A stretch of DNA of 17,161 nucleotides from an uncultured Verrucomicrobiota bacterium (GTDB taxonomy: Bacteria > Verrucomicrobiota > Verrucomicrobiae > Opitutales > Opitutaceae). Both the position numbers and the translations under genes were made by a program. Position 1 is the first letter of the stretch; every line of letters starts with the position of its first letter. Below are positions 1 to 7,033 of the stretch, piece by piece. Under the pieces are notes generated by a model. That model did not search any database, was not told the origin of the DNA, and worked only from the letters and a program-made list of their open reading frames with translations. The stretch is taken from positions 1-17,161 of the forward strand of contig CAMLQS010000075.1 of assembly GCA_946482165.1 (NCBI GenBank). Reading direction: 5' to 3'.

Positions 1-11
1 TCTTCCGATCT
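1..11. other. Illumina adapter remnant at contig end
   Basis: The window opens with TCTTCCGATCT, identical to the last 11 bases of the standard Illumina TruSeq read-1/read-2 adapter. Its position exactly at base 1 makes a chance match unlikely. The bases happen to continue the open minus-strand frame (they would add Arg-Ser-Glu to the truncated TPR protein), so those residues are not biological. This also implies that position 1 is an assembly end rather than an arbitrary cut. Confidence 0.85.
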
Positions 12-2432
12 GGCGCCAAGCCGCGCCGAAGCCTCCGGCTTGAGCAAAAGCGAGTCCACGACCGGCCACCACGACGCGAGGGCTGCCGCTTGGTCGCGCG
101 CCGCCAGCATGTCGCCGAGCTTGAACCCCGCCTCCGCGCGCAAATCCGTCGGCGCCCCCGCAAGATCCCTCAAGCGTTCCAAAATCGTCAGCGCGCTCTC
201 GAAATGGGAGGGGTCGCGCGCCGCTTGGGCCCTATGGCAATCCGCCAGAGCCATCTGCGCGTCCAAAATGCGCTCGTGCTGGGACTGGTTGTTCACGAGG
301 TCCTCGTAAATCTGTTGCGCCGCGGCAAAGTCGCCGAGCCGCCGCAGGAGATCCCCCTGCTTCATTCGGGCCTGGAAAATCAGCCGGCTGCGCGGGTAAC
401 GCATCACCAGCTGCTCCTCCAGCAGCCGATAGGCGTCCTGAAAAAAAGCCGCCTCGCCGCGACGCTCCGCATTCAGCGCCGCCAAAAAAATCGCGTCCGG
501 CGCGTATTCATGGTCGCGATGCTCATCCGCGAAACGCACCAGCAATCCTTGCGCGTCCACCAACCGACCCGCCGCCGCGAGATAGTCGGCCTCCACCAGG
601 AAAGATTGCAGCGCAGCCTCCGTGCTCGCCTCCGTCGCGCGCAGAGCGCGCAGGGTCTGCATCGCCTCTTCGCCGCGATCGAGTCCGAAAAGCGCCTCCG
701 CCTCGACCAGACGCGCCTGCCCCGCGATCTCGCGCGCCAGCGATTCCTCCACCCCCGGCAGGTTCGCCGGCACCTCCCCCGCCAACCGCAGCGCCACCTC
801 GGGGTCGCCGCTCTCCTGCGCCAGGCGGGCCTCCAGCCAGGCCATGCGCGCGCGCAAGGTCGCCGGACGCGATTCCGATCCGGGCTCGGCGCGCAACCGG
901 GCCACGCGCGAACGCGCCAGCTCCTGCCGGCCGGCCGCTTGCAAGGCCTTGGCCAGATTCCACTCGGCCTGCCAGCGCGCGGTTGCGTCGAACCGCGGGT
1001 CCGATCCGCGGCGGTCGATCTCGTCGGCCGCCTCGCCAAGCCGCCCGCCCTCGATCCGCGACATGATGCCCTGGAAAATCACCGCCGCCGGCGCCACCCC
1101 GGCCGGGGGCGTCTCCGCCGCGACGGCGTAGGCTTCCGCGGCGCTTGTGTAGTCTTGCGCCCGATACGACGCCTCGGCGGACAGCAGCCGCAGCGCGGCG
1201 CGCGCCTCCGCGTCGCCGGCCGCCCCCGCCGCCTGCGCGGCATAGTCCGCGGCGGTGCGAAACCGATTCAACTCCCACGCGACCGAGGCCAGCTGGGTCA
1301 AGGCACGCGCCCGCTGCGCCGAAGCGGGAAACCGGGCGAGCAAATCGCGCGCGTCCGCCTCCGACCGCGCATAATCCTGGCTCGCCAGCGCGAGCTCCGC
1401 GCGCGTCGCCAGCAAATCCTCCGTGAGCGCATGCTCGGGCTTCGCGCCCAGCAACTCGTCGAGAATGCGACGCAGACGTTGACGGGAATCGGCGGAATTC
1501 GTCGACTCGGCCAGCAGTTGCAGCGCGATGCGCTGCTCGCCCGCGTCGATGCCTGCGGCAAGTATCTGCTCCAAAGCCACGCGCCCCGGTCCCTGCGCCG
1601 GCCCCGCGACCAAGCCGAGCACGAGACGCAAATCGTCGCGCGCCGCGGCAAGCCCCTCGGGCAGCAGCCCTATCTGCGCCTCGAGGTAGGCGGTCGCCGC
1701 CTCGCGCCGTCCGAGAAGGTGCAAGGCCACCGCGTATTGCGCGGCGTAGTCCGCTCCCACGCCGCGCCCCGCATAACGTTCCGCCTGCTCGCGCAGGGCG
1801 TTGGCCTGATTTTCGGAAGCCTCGCCCTGCGCCAGGCGCAAACGCTCGCGAGTGAGGCGCAGCCGCGCCCGCTGCCAGTCGGAAGTGGCGACCGCCAGCG
1901 CCTGATCATAGGCCGCCGCCGCTCGGGGCGCGTCCCGCTCCGCCTCGGCCGCCATGCCCTGCAAAAGAAAGAACCACGCGCGCTCCTCGGCGATCAGCAG
2001 CTCCGGCCGCAACGCCGCCGCCTCCGCCTGCGCCGCCGGCAAACGTCCTTGCCGCGCGGCCAGCAAACCCGCCCTCAGCCGATAAGCGGGCGGCCGCGCG
2101 TCGCTGTGTTGCGCCAAGGCCCGCTCGGCCCCGGGCAAATCGCCCAGCTCCAGCCGCGCCGTCGCCAGCAGAAGCGCGGCCGCGTCGCGCGCGGCCCCGT
2201 TGGGCTCCGCTTTCGCGAGGAGACTTTCCGCCTGCGCCGCCGCCGTCGCGGCAAACCCCAAGGCAAGCGCCCGCCTGGCGGTTTCCTCATCCACGATCAG
2301 CGCCCCGGCCGCCATCGGAGCCGGCGCCAAGGGCACGGGAGGGAAGAGCGGCGTCTCGTCCGCCGCGGGTTGCGCGCGCGCCGCCGTCGCCAAGGCGAGC
2401 AGGCAAAGGATGAACAAAAGGCGGCGCGCCAT
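1..2432 (-). CDS. Exported TPR-like repeat protein, 3' end missing
   Basis: The minus-strand frame starting at ATG 2432-2430 is open, by my reading, to the left edge of the window: about 807 native codons and no stop, so the C-terminus is missing. Residues 1-20 (MARRLLFILCLLALATAARA, then QPAADE) form a clear Sec signal peptide, so the product should be periplasmic or outer-membrane associated. The rest is Ala/Leu/Glu/Arg-rich, almost purely helical, with recurring TPR-like spacing (for example AAADYAAQAAGAAGDAEARA, LGDFAAAQQIYEDLV and HFESALTILERLRDLAGAP). Such proteins usually act as protein-protein scaffolds; YbgF/BamD-like or cell-surface assembly roles are possible, but I do not recognise a specific family. 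No Shine-Dalgarno sequence precedes the ATG. It is divergent from lemA, with 206 bp between the two starts that must hold both promoters; I could not identify convincing -35/-10 boxes there. Long plus-strand frames over this gene are antisense shadows. Confidence 0.8.
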   Translation of the reverse strand, partial: MARRLLFILCLLALATAARAQPAADETPLFPPVPLAPAPMAAGALIVDEETARRALALGFAATAAAQAESLLAKAEPNGAARDAAALLLATARLELGDLPGAERALAQHSDARPPAYRLRAGLLAARQGRLPAAQAEAAALRPELLIAEERAWFFLLQGMAAEAERDAPRAAAAYDQALAVATSDWQRARLRLTRERLRLAQGEASENQANALREQAERYAGRGVGADYAAQYAVALHLLGRREAATAYLEAQIGLLPEGLAAARDDLRLVLGLVAGPAQGPGRVALEQILAAGIDAGEQRIALQLLAESTNSADSRQRLRRILDELLGAKPEHALTEDLLATRAELALASQDYARSEADARDLLARFPASAQRARALTQLASVAWELNRFRTAADYAAQAAGAAGDAEARAALRLLSAEASYRAQDYTSAAEAYAVAAETPPAGVAPAAVIFQGIMSRIEGGRLGEAADEIDRRGSDPRFDATARWQAEWNLAKALQAAGRQELARSRVARLRAEPGSESRPATLRARMAWLEARLAQESGDPEVALRLAGEVPANLPGVEESLAREIAGQARLVEAEALFGLDRGEEAMQTLRALRATEASTEAALQSFLVEADYLAAAGRLVDAQGLLVRFADEHRDHEYAPDAIFLAALNAERRGEAAFFQDAYRLLEEQLVMRYPRSRLIFQARMKQGDLLRRLGDFAAAQQIYEDLVNNQSQHERILDAQMALADCHRAQAARDPSHFESALTILERLRDLAGAPTDLRAEAGFKLGDMLAARDQAAALASWWPVVDSLLLKPEASARLGARSE

Positions 2433-2638
2433 CACGGGACGAAGAAAGGCTTGTTGTGCGACAAAGACACGGAACAACGGTTCGGAGAAAAGCCGGTCAA
2501 GCTGGCGGACGCCCCGCCCCCATGGCAACCGCGATTCGGACGGAGCTCCCTCGTCGCTTGTTTCCCCGCCTCCGGCGAAAGACCTCTCCGCGCGCAAAAC
2601 ACCTCGCGTCCGCGGCTTAAATCCGCCAGTTCCCCGCC

Positions 2639-3241
2639 ATGAGCTCCTCCACCGTCGTGTTGCTGCTGGTTCTCCTCGGCTTGGCCCTCGTCCTCGTGCT
2701 CTGGCTCGTCGGCCTCTACAACGGCCTCGTCACCCTGCGCAACCGCTTCAAAAACGCTTTCGCCCAGATCGACGTTCAACTGAAGCGCCGCTACGACCTC
2801 ATCCCCAATCTCGTCGAGACCGCCAAAGGCTACCTCAAGCACGAGCGCGAAACCCTCGAGGCCGTGATCCAGGCGCGCAACATCGCCGCCACCGCCGCCT
2901 CGCGCGCCGCCGCCAACCCCGCCGACCCCGCCGCGCTCAAGGAACTCGGCGGCGCCGAGACCGGCCTCGCCGGCGCCCTCTCCCGCCTCATGGTCGTCTC
3001 CGAGGCCTACCCCGACCTCAAGGCCAACCAGAACATGCTCCGCCTCACCGAGGAACTGACGAGCACGGAGAACAAAGTCGCCTTCGCCCGCCAGGCCTTC
3101 AACGACGCCGTCACGAGCTACAACACCCGGCGCGAGACCTTCCCCACCGTCCTCTTCGCCGGCGCGATGGGCTTCCAGCAGGCCGAGCTGTTCGCCGTGG
3201 ACAACCCCGCCGAACGCGTCGCGCCCAAGGTCTCCTTCTAA
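2639..3241 (+). CDS. lemA: LemA family protein
   Basis: 200-residue protein of the usual LemA length. It has one N-terminal transmembrane helix (about residues 5-27, very Leu/Val-rich) followed by the signature segment YNGLVTLRNRFKNAFAQIDV and then QLKRRYDLIPNLVETAKGYL, the hallmark of the family. The rest is a helical bundle (ETLEAVIQARN, LRLTEELTSTENKVAFARQA, FNDAVTSYNTRRE) ending in APKVSF, close to the typical LemA C-terminus. LemA proteins are membrane-anchored, with most of the chain outside the bilayer; their molecular role is poorly defined, but they are commonly encoded next to M48/HtpX-like proteases or TPM-domain proteins, as here. It is the first gene of a four-gene unit; the next gene starts 27 nt downstream. 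The ATG start is chosen because it directly precedes the transmembrane helix; no Shine-Dalgarno motif is visible. Confidence 0.95.
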   Translation: MSSSTVVLLLVLLGLALVLVLWLVGLYNGLVTLRNRFKNAFAQIDVQLKRRYDLIPNLVETAKGYLKHERETLEAVIQARNIAATAASRAAANPADPAALKELGGAETGLAGALSRLMVVSEAYPDLKANQNMLRLTEELTSTENKVAFARQAFNDAVTSYNTRRETFPTVLFAGAMGFQQAELFAVDNPAERVAPKVSF

Positions 3242-3268
3242 GGCGTCCCCTCCCCCTCGCCTTACCCC

Positions 3269-3604
3269 ATGTCCGCCTTCGCCTACGCGCCGGTCGCCCA
3301 GCTCGCTCCCGATCCCGAGAGTCCATTTTCTTTCCTGCTCATCATCTTCGCGCTCTTCGCCGTCGTCGCCCTGCTCCTTTTTTGGGCGTGGATGCTGGTC
3401 GATTGCGCCAACATTCCGCCCGAATCCTCCGATTACTCGTCCCGCCCGATGTGGCTGCTCGTGATCGTTCTCGTCGGCTGGCTCGGCGCCCTCATCTACT
3501 TTTTCACAGTCCGACGGCGCCGCATGGCCCGCCGACGCGCCCGGCACACGCGGAGCCGGCGCCCGGCCGCCCTCCCGGACGACCCCGCGGTTCCGACTCG
3601 CTGA
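3269..3604 (+). CDS. Small two-helix PLDc_N-type membrane protein
   Basis: 111-residue protein with two predicted transmembrane helices (about residues 20-43 and 61-79) separated by a short loop, DCANIPPESSDYSSRP. The arrangement FWAWMLVDCANIPPE, then WLLVIVLVGWLGALIYFFTVRRRR is characteristic of the phospholipase D/nuclease N-terminal-like domain (PLDc_N), which also occurs as free-standing small membrane proteins without any catalytic HKD motif. The tail (about residues 81-111) is strongly basic (RRRRMARRRARHTRSRRP), consistent with a cytoplasmic C-terminus by the positive-inside rule. It lies between lemA (27 nt upstream) and the M48 protease gene (22 nt downstream), so it is probably co-transcribed and may be a membrane partner of those products; that role is an inference. 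Confidence 0.8.
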   Translation: MSAFAYAPVAQLAPDPESPFSFLLIIFALFAVVALLLFWAWMLVDCANIPPESSDYSSRPMWLLVIVLVGWLGALIYFFTVRRRRMARRRARHTRSRRPAALPDDPAVPTR

Positions 3605-3626
3605 CGGGACCGCTTTTGCTTCGCCG

Positions 3627-5570
3627 ATGGATTTTTTCCAAGCCCAGGACCGCGCCCGCAGCCGCACCGGCCGCCTCGTCGCACTCTTCGCGCTCGCGCT
3701 CCTCGGCACCGTCGCCGCGCTCTACGTCGCCGCGCTCTACATCGGCGACGCCGCGTTCACCCGCACCGACCACCGGTGGTGGCGGCCCGAGCTGTTCGGG
3801 GGCGTCGCGCTTTTCACCCTGCTCGTCTCGGGCCTCGCCAGCCTCACCCGCTGGCTCGCGCTCCGCGACGGCGGCCCCGCCGTCGCCGAACGCGTGGGCG
3901 GCCGCCGCGTCGCCTTCGACACCACCGACCTCCACGAGCGCACTCTTCTCAACGTCGTCGAGGAAATGTCCCTCGCGTCCGGCGTCCCCGTGCCCGCCGT
4001 CTACGTCCTCCCCGGCGAATCCGGCATCAACGCCTTCGCCGCCGGCTACTCGCCCGCCGACGCCGCCGTCGCCGTGACCGACGGCGCCCTCGCCCGCCTC
4101 TCGCGCGACGAGCTCCAAGGCGTCATCGCCCACGAGTTCAGCCACATCCTCAACGGCGACATGCGGCTCAACACCCGCCTCTCCGCCCTCGTGTTCGGCA
4201 TCCTCGCGCTCTCCATTCTCGGTCGCGAGGTCTTGGGCACCGTATTGCGTTTCGGTTCCGGCGGCACCTCCCGCCGCAGCTCCAAAAAAGACGGCGAAGG
4301 TCTCGCCCTCGTGGTCATCGTCGTTGGCGCCGGCTTCGCCCTGCTCGTCATCGGCTACATCGGCCACCTCTTCGGCCGCATGATCCAGGCCGCCGTCTCC
4401 CGCCAGCGCGAATACCTCGCGGACGCCGCCGCGGTGCAGTTCACCCGCAACCCCGCCGGACTTTCCGGAGCGCTCAAGCGCATCGGCGGCGCGATCGCCG
4501 GAGGCGTCCTCGACCACCCCCGCGCCGGCGAGGTCAGCCACTTCTGCTTCGCGCAAAATTTCTCCGCCAGCGTCCTCGACTGGTTCGCCACCCACCCTCC
4601 GCTGGAGCACCGCATCCGCGCCGTCGACCCGTCCTGGGACGGCAAGTTTCTCGCCACGAAAGGCCAGGCCGCCTTCGACGACACCGGCTCCCGCTTCGGC
4701 GCGCCGTCCGCCGCCCACGAGTTCCGTCCCGAACGCGTGCGCATAGATCCCGCCGAGCTGATCGGCGCCGCCGGCCAGCTTTCCCCGCAAACCGTCGCCG
4801 CCGGCCGCGAACTCCTCGCCGCGCTCCCCGACACCCTTCGCGACGCCGCGCACGATCCCGCCCAGGCCTCCGCCCTCACCCTCGCGCTCTGCATCCCGCC
4901 GGGAACCGACCCCGCCGCGCTTACGCACCAACTCGAGCTCGTCGCCACCCGCGCAGACAAAGCCACCGCCCGCCAGACCGCGCAGCTGCGCTCGGAGCTG
5001 GAACAACTCCCCGCCGCCCATCACCTCGCAATCTTCCAACTTGCCGCGCCCGCGCTCCGCCAGCTCTCCCCCGAGGCCGGCGCCACCCTGCTCGACACGC
5101 TCGAGGCCCTCGTCCACGCCGACGGCCACGTGAGCGTCCGGGAATTCGCCCTGCAAAAGCTGGTCACCCGCACTCTCGGGCTCGCCTCGCGTCCGCGCGA
5201 CGCCATCCAAGTGCTCGCGCCCAGCCAAGTCGCGGGCGAACTGTCGCTCGCCCTCTCCGCCGCCGCCCGCATCGAGGCCGCCGACGAACGCTCCGCTGCG
5301 ATGGCCTTCGCCCGCGCCGCCATGGAATTCAACGGGCTCCAGCCTCCCCTCGCCTACCGCCCCTCCGGCGCGAGCAGCTGGGACGAGCTCGACCTCGCCC
5401 TCGAACACCTCGCCCACACGCCCGCGCCCTTCCGCAAACGCGTGCTCGGCGCCTTCGCCACCGCGCTCACCGCCGACTCGCGCCTGACCGAAGCGGAGGC
5501 CGACATGCTCCGCGCCTTCGCCGCCGCGCTCGACTGCCCGCTCCCGCCCGTGCTGGCTGTGACGGGATGA
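3627..5570 (+). CDS. Membrane M48 (HtpX-like) metalloprotease with TerB-like tail
   Basis: 647-residue protein. Transmembrane helices are predicted at about residues 16-40, 57-78, 184-200 and 226-248. The zinc motif HEFSH is at H169-H173 (context GVIAHEFSHILNGDMRLN), and the third ligand is expected at E262 in SRQREYLADAAAV. The ATHPPLEHRI element near residue 325 is also typical of M48B peptidases, which cleave damaged or misfolded membrane proteins on the cytoplasmic side. HtpX proteins are usually about 290 residues, so roughly 300 extra residues follow. The extension (about 370-647) is Ala-rich and helical; near residues 480-515 and 598-640 it has acidic-helix segments (TLEALVHADGHVSVREFAL and TALTADSRLTEAEADMLRAF) like those of TerB-type domains, which have been linked to metal and stress responses. 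The stop overlaps the start of the next gene (ATGA), implying translational coupling. Pairing with lemA is a recurrent arrangement. I leave the symbol blank because the long tail sets it apart from true HtpX. Confidence 0.9.
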   Translation: MDFFQAQDRARSRTGRLVALFALALLGTVAALYVAALYIGDAAFTRTDHRWWRPELFGGVALFTLLVSGLASLTRWLALRDGGPAVAERVGGRRVAFDTTDLHERTLLNVVEEMSLASGVPVPAVYVLPGESGINAFAAGYSPADAAVAVTDGALARLSRDELQGVIAHEFSHILNGDMRLNTRLSALVFGILALSILGREVLGTVLRFGSGGTSRRSSKKDGEGLALVVIVVGAGFALLVIGYIGHLFGRMIQAAVSRQREYLADAAAVQFTRNPAGLSGALKRIGGAIAGGVLDHPRAGEVSHFCFAQNFSASVLDWFATHPPLEHRIRAVDPSWDGKFLATKGQAAFDDTGSRFGAPSAAHEFRPERVRIDPAELIGAAGQLSPQTVAAGRELLAALPDTLRDAAHDPAQASALTLALCIPPGTDPAALTHQLELVATRADKATARQTAQLRSELEQLPAAHHLAIFQLAAPALRQLSPEAGATLLDTLEALVHADGHVSVREFALQKLVTRTLGLASRPRDAIQVLAPSQVAGELSLALSAAARIEAADERSAAMAFARAAMEFNGLQPPLAYRPSGASSWDELDLALEHLAHTPAPFRKRVLGAFATALTADSRLTEAEADMLRAFAAALDCPLPPVLAVTG

Positions 5571-6499
5571 TCTACTACCTCTGCGCGTTCGTCTTGGTGT
5601 TTCTCGCCCTGCTCGCGGGCGTCACCTTGCTGGACGTCATCGCCAAGGACATCCGCCGTCCGTTTCCAACCGAAGAAAAACTCCTTCGCGAAGCGGGACA
5701 CTCTGTCCGGCAAAAACTCTCCGATCTCGACCGACGGCTTTCCCGACAACTTCTCAGCTTCGTCATGGGCGGAGTGACTCCGATGATGATGCTGGCCAGA
5801 CACGCCCATCCCCGCGAACGCGATCCGCTGGACACAGTGCTGGATCAGCTAATTCTTGGTCTTCTCGTGCTGGTGGTGGCCCTCGCTCTTGGTGCGGTGA
5901 TCTCATACGCCCGCAGCCGCCGCAATCTCACCCTCGGCCTCCTCGGCGAGCGCATCGTCGCCGAGCACCTTGAACCGCTCAAAGCCACCGGCCACCGAGT
6001 GTTTCACGATCTTCCCGCCGGTGATCCGCCAACCAGCCACAAGACACCCTACAACATCGACCATGTCGTCGTCGGCCCGGCCGGCGTCTTCGCCATCGAG
6101 ACCAAAACCCGCCGCAAAGGCCGCGCGCGCGTCGGCTTCATGGCGGATGAAATCATCTACGACGGCCGCGCCCTCGCCTACCCTTGGGGCGAAGACCGGC
6201 ACGGCCTCGAACAAGCCCGCCGCCAGGCCGAATGGCTCGCCGCTTATCTCCAACGCGAGCTCGGTCGTCCCGTGCCCGTGCAGCCGCTGCTCGTCTTCCC
6301 CGGCTGGTCCATCATCCGCAAGGACGACGCCGCGACGAATCCCGTCAACGTCCTCAGCCCCCGCGAACTTCCCGCCGCCATCGAGCGATCGCCCGGCGCC
6401 TCCGGCCACACCGGCTTCGCCGTGCCCGCGCTCGACGCCGCCGCCATCGACCTCGTCGCCCGCCTGCTCGAGAGCCGCTGCCGCGACGTCGTGCTCTGA
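5567..6499 (+). CDS. Membrane-anchored NERD-domain protein
   Basis: 310-residue protein starting at the ATG that overlaps the M48 stop by 4 nt. An N-terminal transmembrane helix (about 3-24) is followed by a charged linker (28-60) and a second hydrophobic helix (about 93-114). A NERD (nuclease-related) domain spans about residues 124-245: GERIVAEHL at the start, then NIDHVVVGPAGVFAIETKT with D165, E178 and K180 in the order expected of the PD-(D/E)xK nuclease fold, then YPWGEDRHGLEQARRQAEWL. The last part (VNVLSPRELPAAI, then LDAAAIDLVARLLES) matches the usual end of such proteins. NERD domains occur in bacterial, archaeal and plant proteins and are predicted to process nucleic acid; most are uncharacterised. 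With two membrane segments and the acidic triad intact, a membrane-tethered nuclease is plausible but unproven. It is the last gene of the lemA unit. In-frame codons upstream of 5567 are antisense/frame shadows over the protease gene. Confidence 0.88.
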   Translation: MIYYLCAFVLVFLALLAGVTLLDVIAKDIRRPFPTEEKLLREAGHSVRQKLSDLDRRLSRQLLSFVMGGVTPMMMLARHAHPRERDPLDTVLDQLILGLLVLVVALALGAVISYARSRRNLTLGLLGERIVAEHLEPLKATGHRVFHDLPAGDPPTSHKTPYNIDHVVVGPAGVFAIETKTRRKGRARVGFMADEIIYDGRALAYPWGEDRHGLEQARRQAEWLAAYLQRELGRPVPVQPLLVFPGWSIIRKDDAATNPVNVLSPRELPAAIERSPGASGHTGFAVPALDAAAIDLVARLLESRCRDVVL

Positions 6500-6539
6500 G
6501 GTCTCGCCTCGCGGACGACCCCACCCAAGTTCCCCAACC

Positions 6540-6935
6540 ATGCCCGCGCGCGTTCCCCGTTTTCTCGGTTCCCGCATCGCCGCGCGTCTCGTCCTCTTTC
6601 TCGCCCTCCTCGCGCGCGCCGCCCTCCTCGCGTATTCCCCCGCCGTCACCCCGCCGGTATTCAGGCCTTTGTTACCGGCTTCCGCGGCTTCGTCTTCAAC
6701 GACACCCGGCTCGGCGCCCGCCTCCTCGGCAACCAGGACAACAACCGCCTCCAATACGACGTAGCCTTTTTCTCGATACTCGAGAAGGACACCAACTCCG
6801 TGCTCAACACCCTCGACGGACGCGACCATGTCGTCGCCGTCGCCAACCTCGACCGCCAGGACTTCCTCGTCAACGGCTACACCGCCCAGGTCTCCATCCA
6901 CGCAACTTCGACCACGGCGCCCGCGTCCGGCGGGA
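6540..6935 (+). pseudogene. Frameshifted relic of a conserved hypothetical gene
   Basis: This stretch holds no intact gene. From ATG 6540 one frame gives a signal-like N-terminus (RLVLFLALLARAALLA) and then runs into low-complexity Ser/Thr/Pro codons, ending at 6764. At about 6647 the plausible protein sequence passes to a different frame: HPAGIQAFVTGFRG, FNDTRLGARLLGNQDNNR, LQYDVAFFSILEKDTNS, DGRDHVVAVANLDRQDFLV, NGYTAQVSIH. At about 6902 it shifts again (RNFDHGAR), as if one C were lost from an original HANFDHG. The segment reads like the middle of a larger globular or barrel protein; from memory it resembles conserved hypothetical proteins of Gram-negative bacteria with the same FRGFVFND and NNRxQ motifs, but I cannot verify the family. 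The 6656-6901 frame is open and in phase with the GH20 gene downstream, so a gene caller may wrongly extend that gene to ATG 6800. Confidence 0.6.
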
Positions 6936-6941
6936 GGCTGG

Positions 6942-6987
6942 AAAACCCGGCATCCACGCCCGATCCCTCGCTCAAGCCGGGGTTTTT
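6942..6987 (+). terminator. Possible terminator-like hairpin with T-run
   Basis: AAAACCCGGC (6942-6951) can pair with GCCGGGGTTTTT (6976-6987) with one bulged base, and the right arm ends in a run of five T. The 24-nt loop is long. It sits just after the gene relic and could be its surviving terminator; the fit is imperfect. Confidence 0.3.
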
Positions 6988-7025
6988 CTTTGCGCCCTTT
7001 GCGTCTCCGCGTCTTTGCGTTGAAG
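6988..7025. repeat. Single arm of the TTTGCGTCTCTGCGTT-type intergenic repeat
   Basis: CTTTGCGCCCTTTGCGTCTC followed by CGCGTCTTTGCGTTGAAG closely matches the right arm of the repeat between nuoL and nuoM (16524-16552), with one additional periodic unit. No left arm is visible nearby, so only half the element is present. It ends 8 nt before the GH20 start codon and therefore forms that gene's leader. Confidence 0.7.
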
Positions 7026-7033
7026 CCTTCGCC

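Noticed and set aside
2433..2638. Divergent promoter boxes between the TPR gene and lemA
   Set aside because: The gap must contain promoters, but no -35/-10 pair with sensible spacing stood out, so no site is reported.
90..2642. 850-codon plus-strand open frame
   Set aside because: Arg/Gln/Pro-rich without domain character; it is antisense to the TPR-like gene, whose minus-strand frame has a signal peptide and regular helical repeats. Long shadow frames are expected at this GC content.
3776..5566. Upstream extension of the NERD gene to ATG 3776
   Set aside because: Those ~597 codons overlap the M48 protease in another frame and read as Arg/Pro-rich shadow. The real start is the ATGA overlap at 5567.
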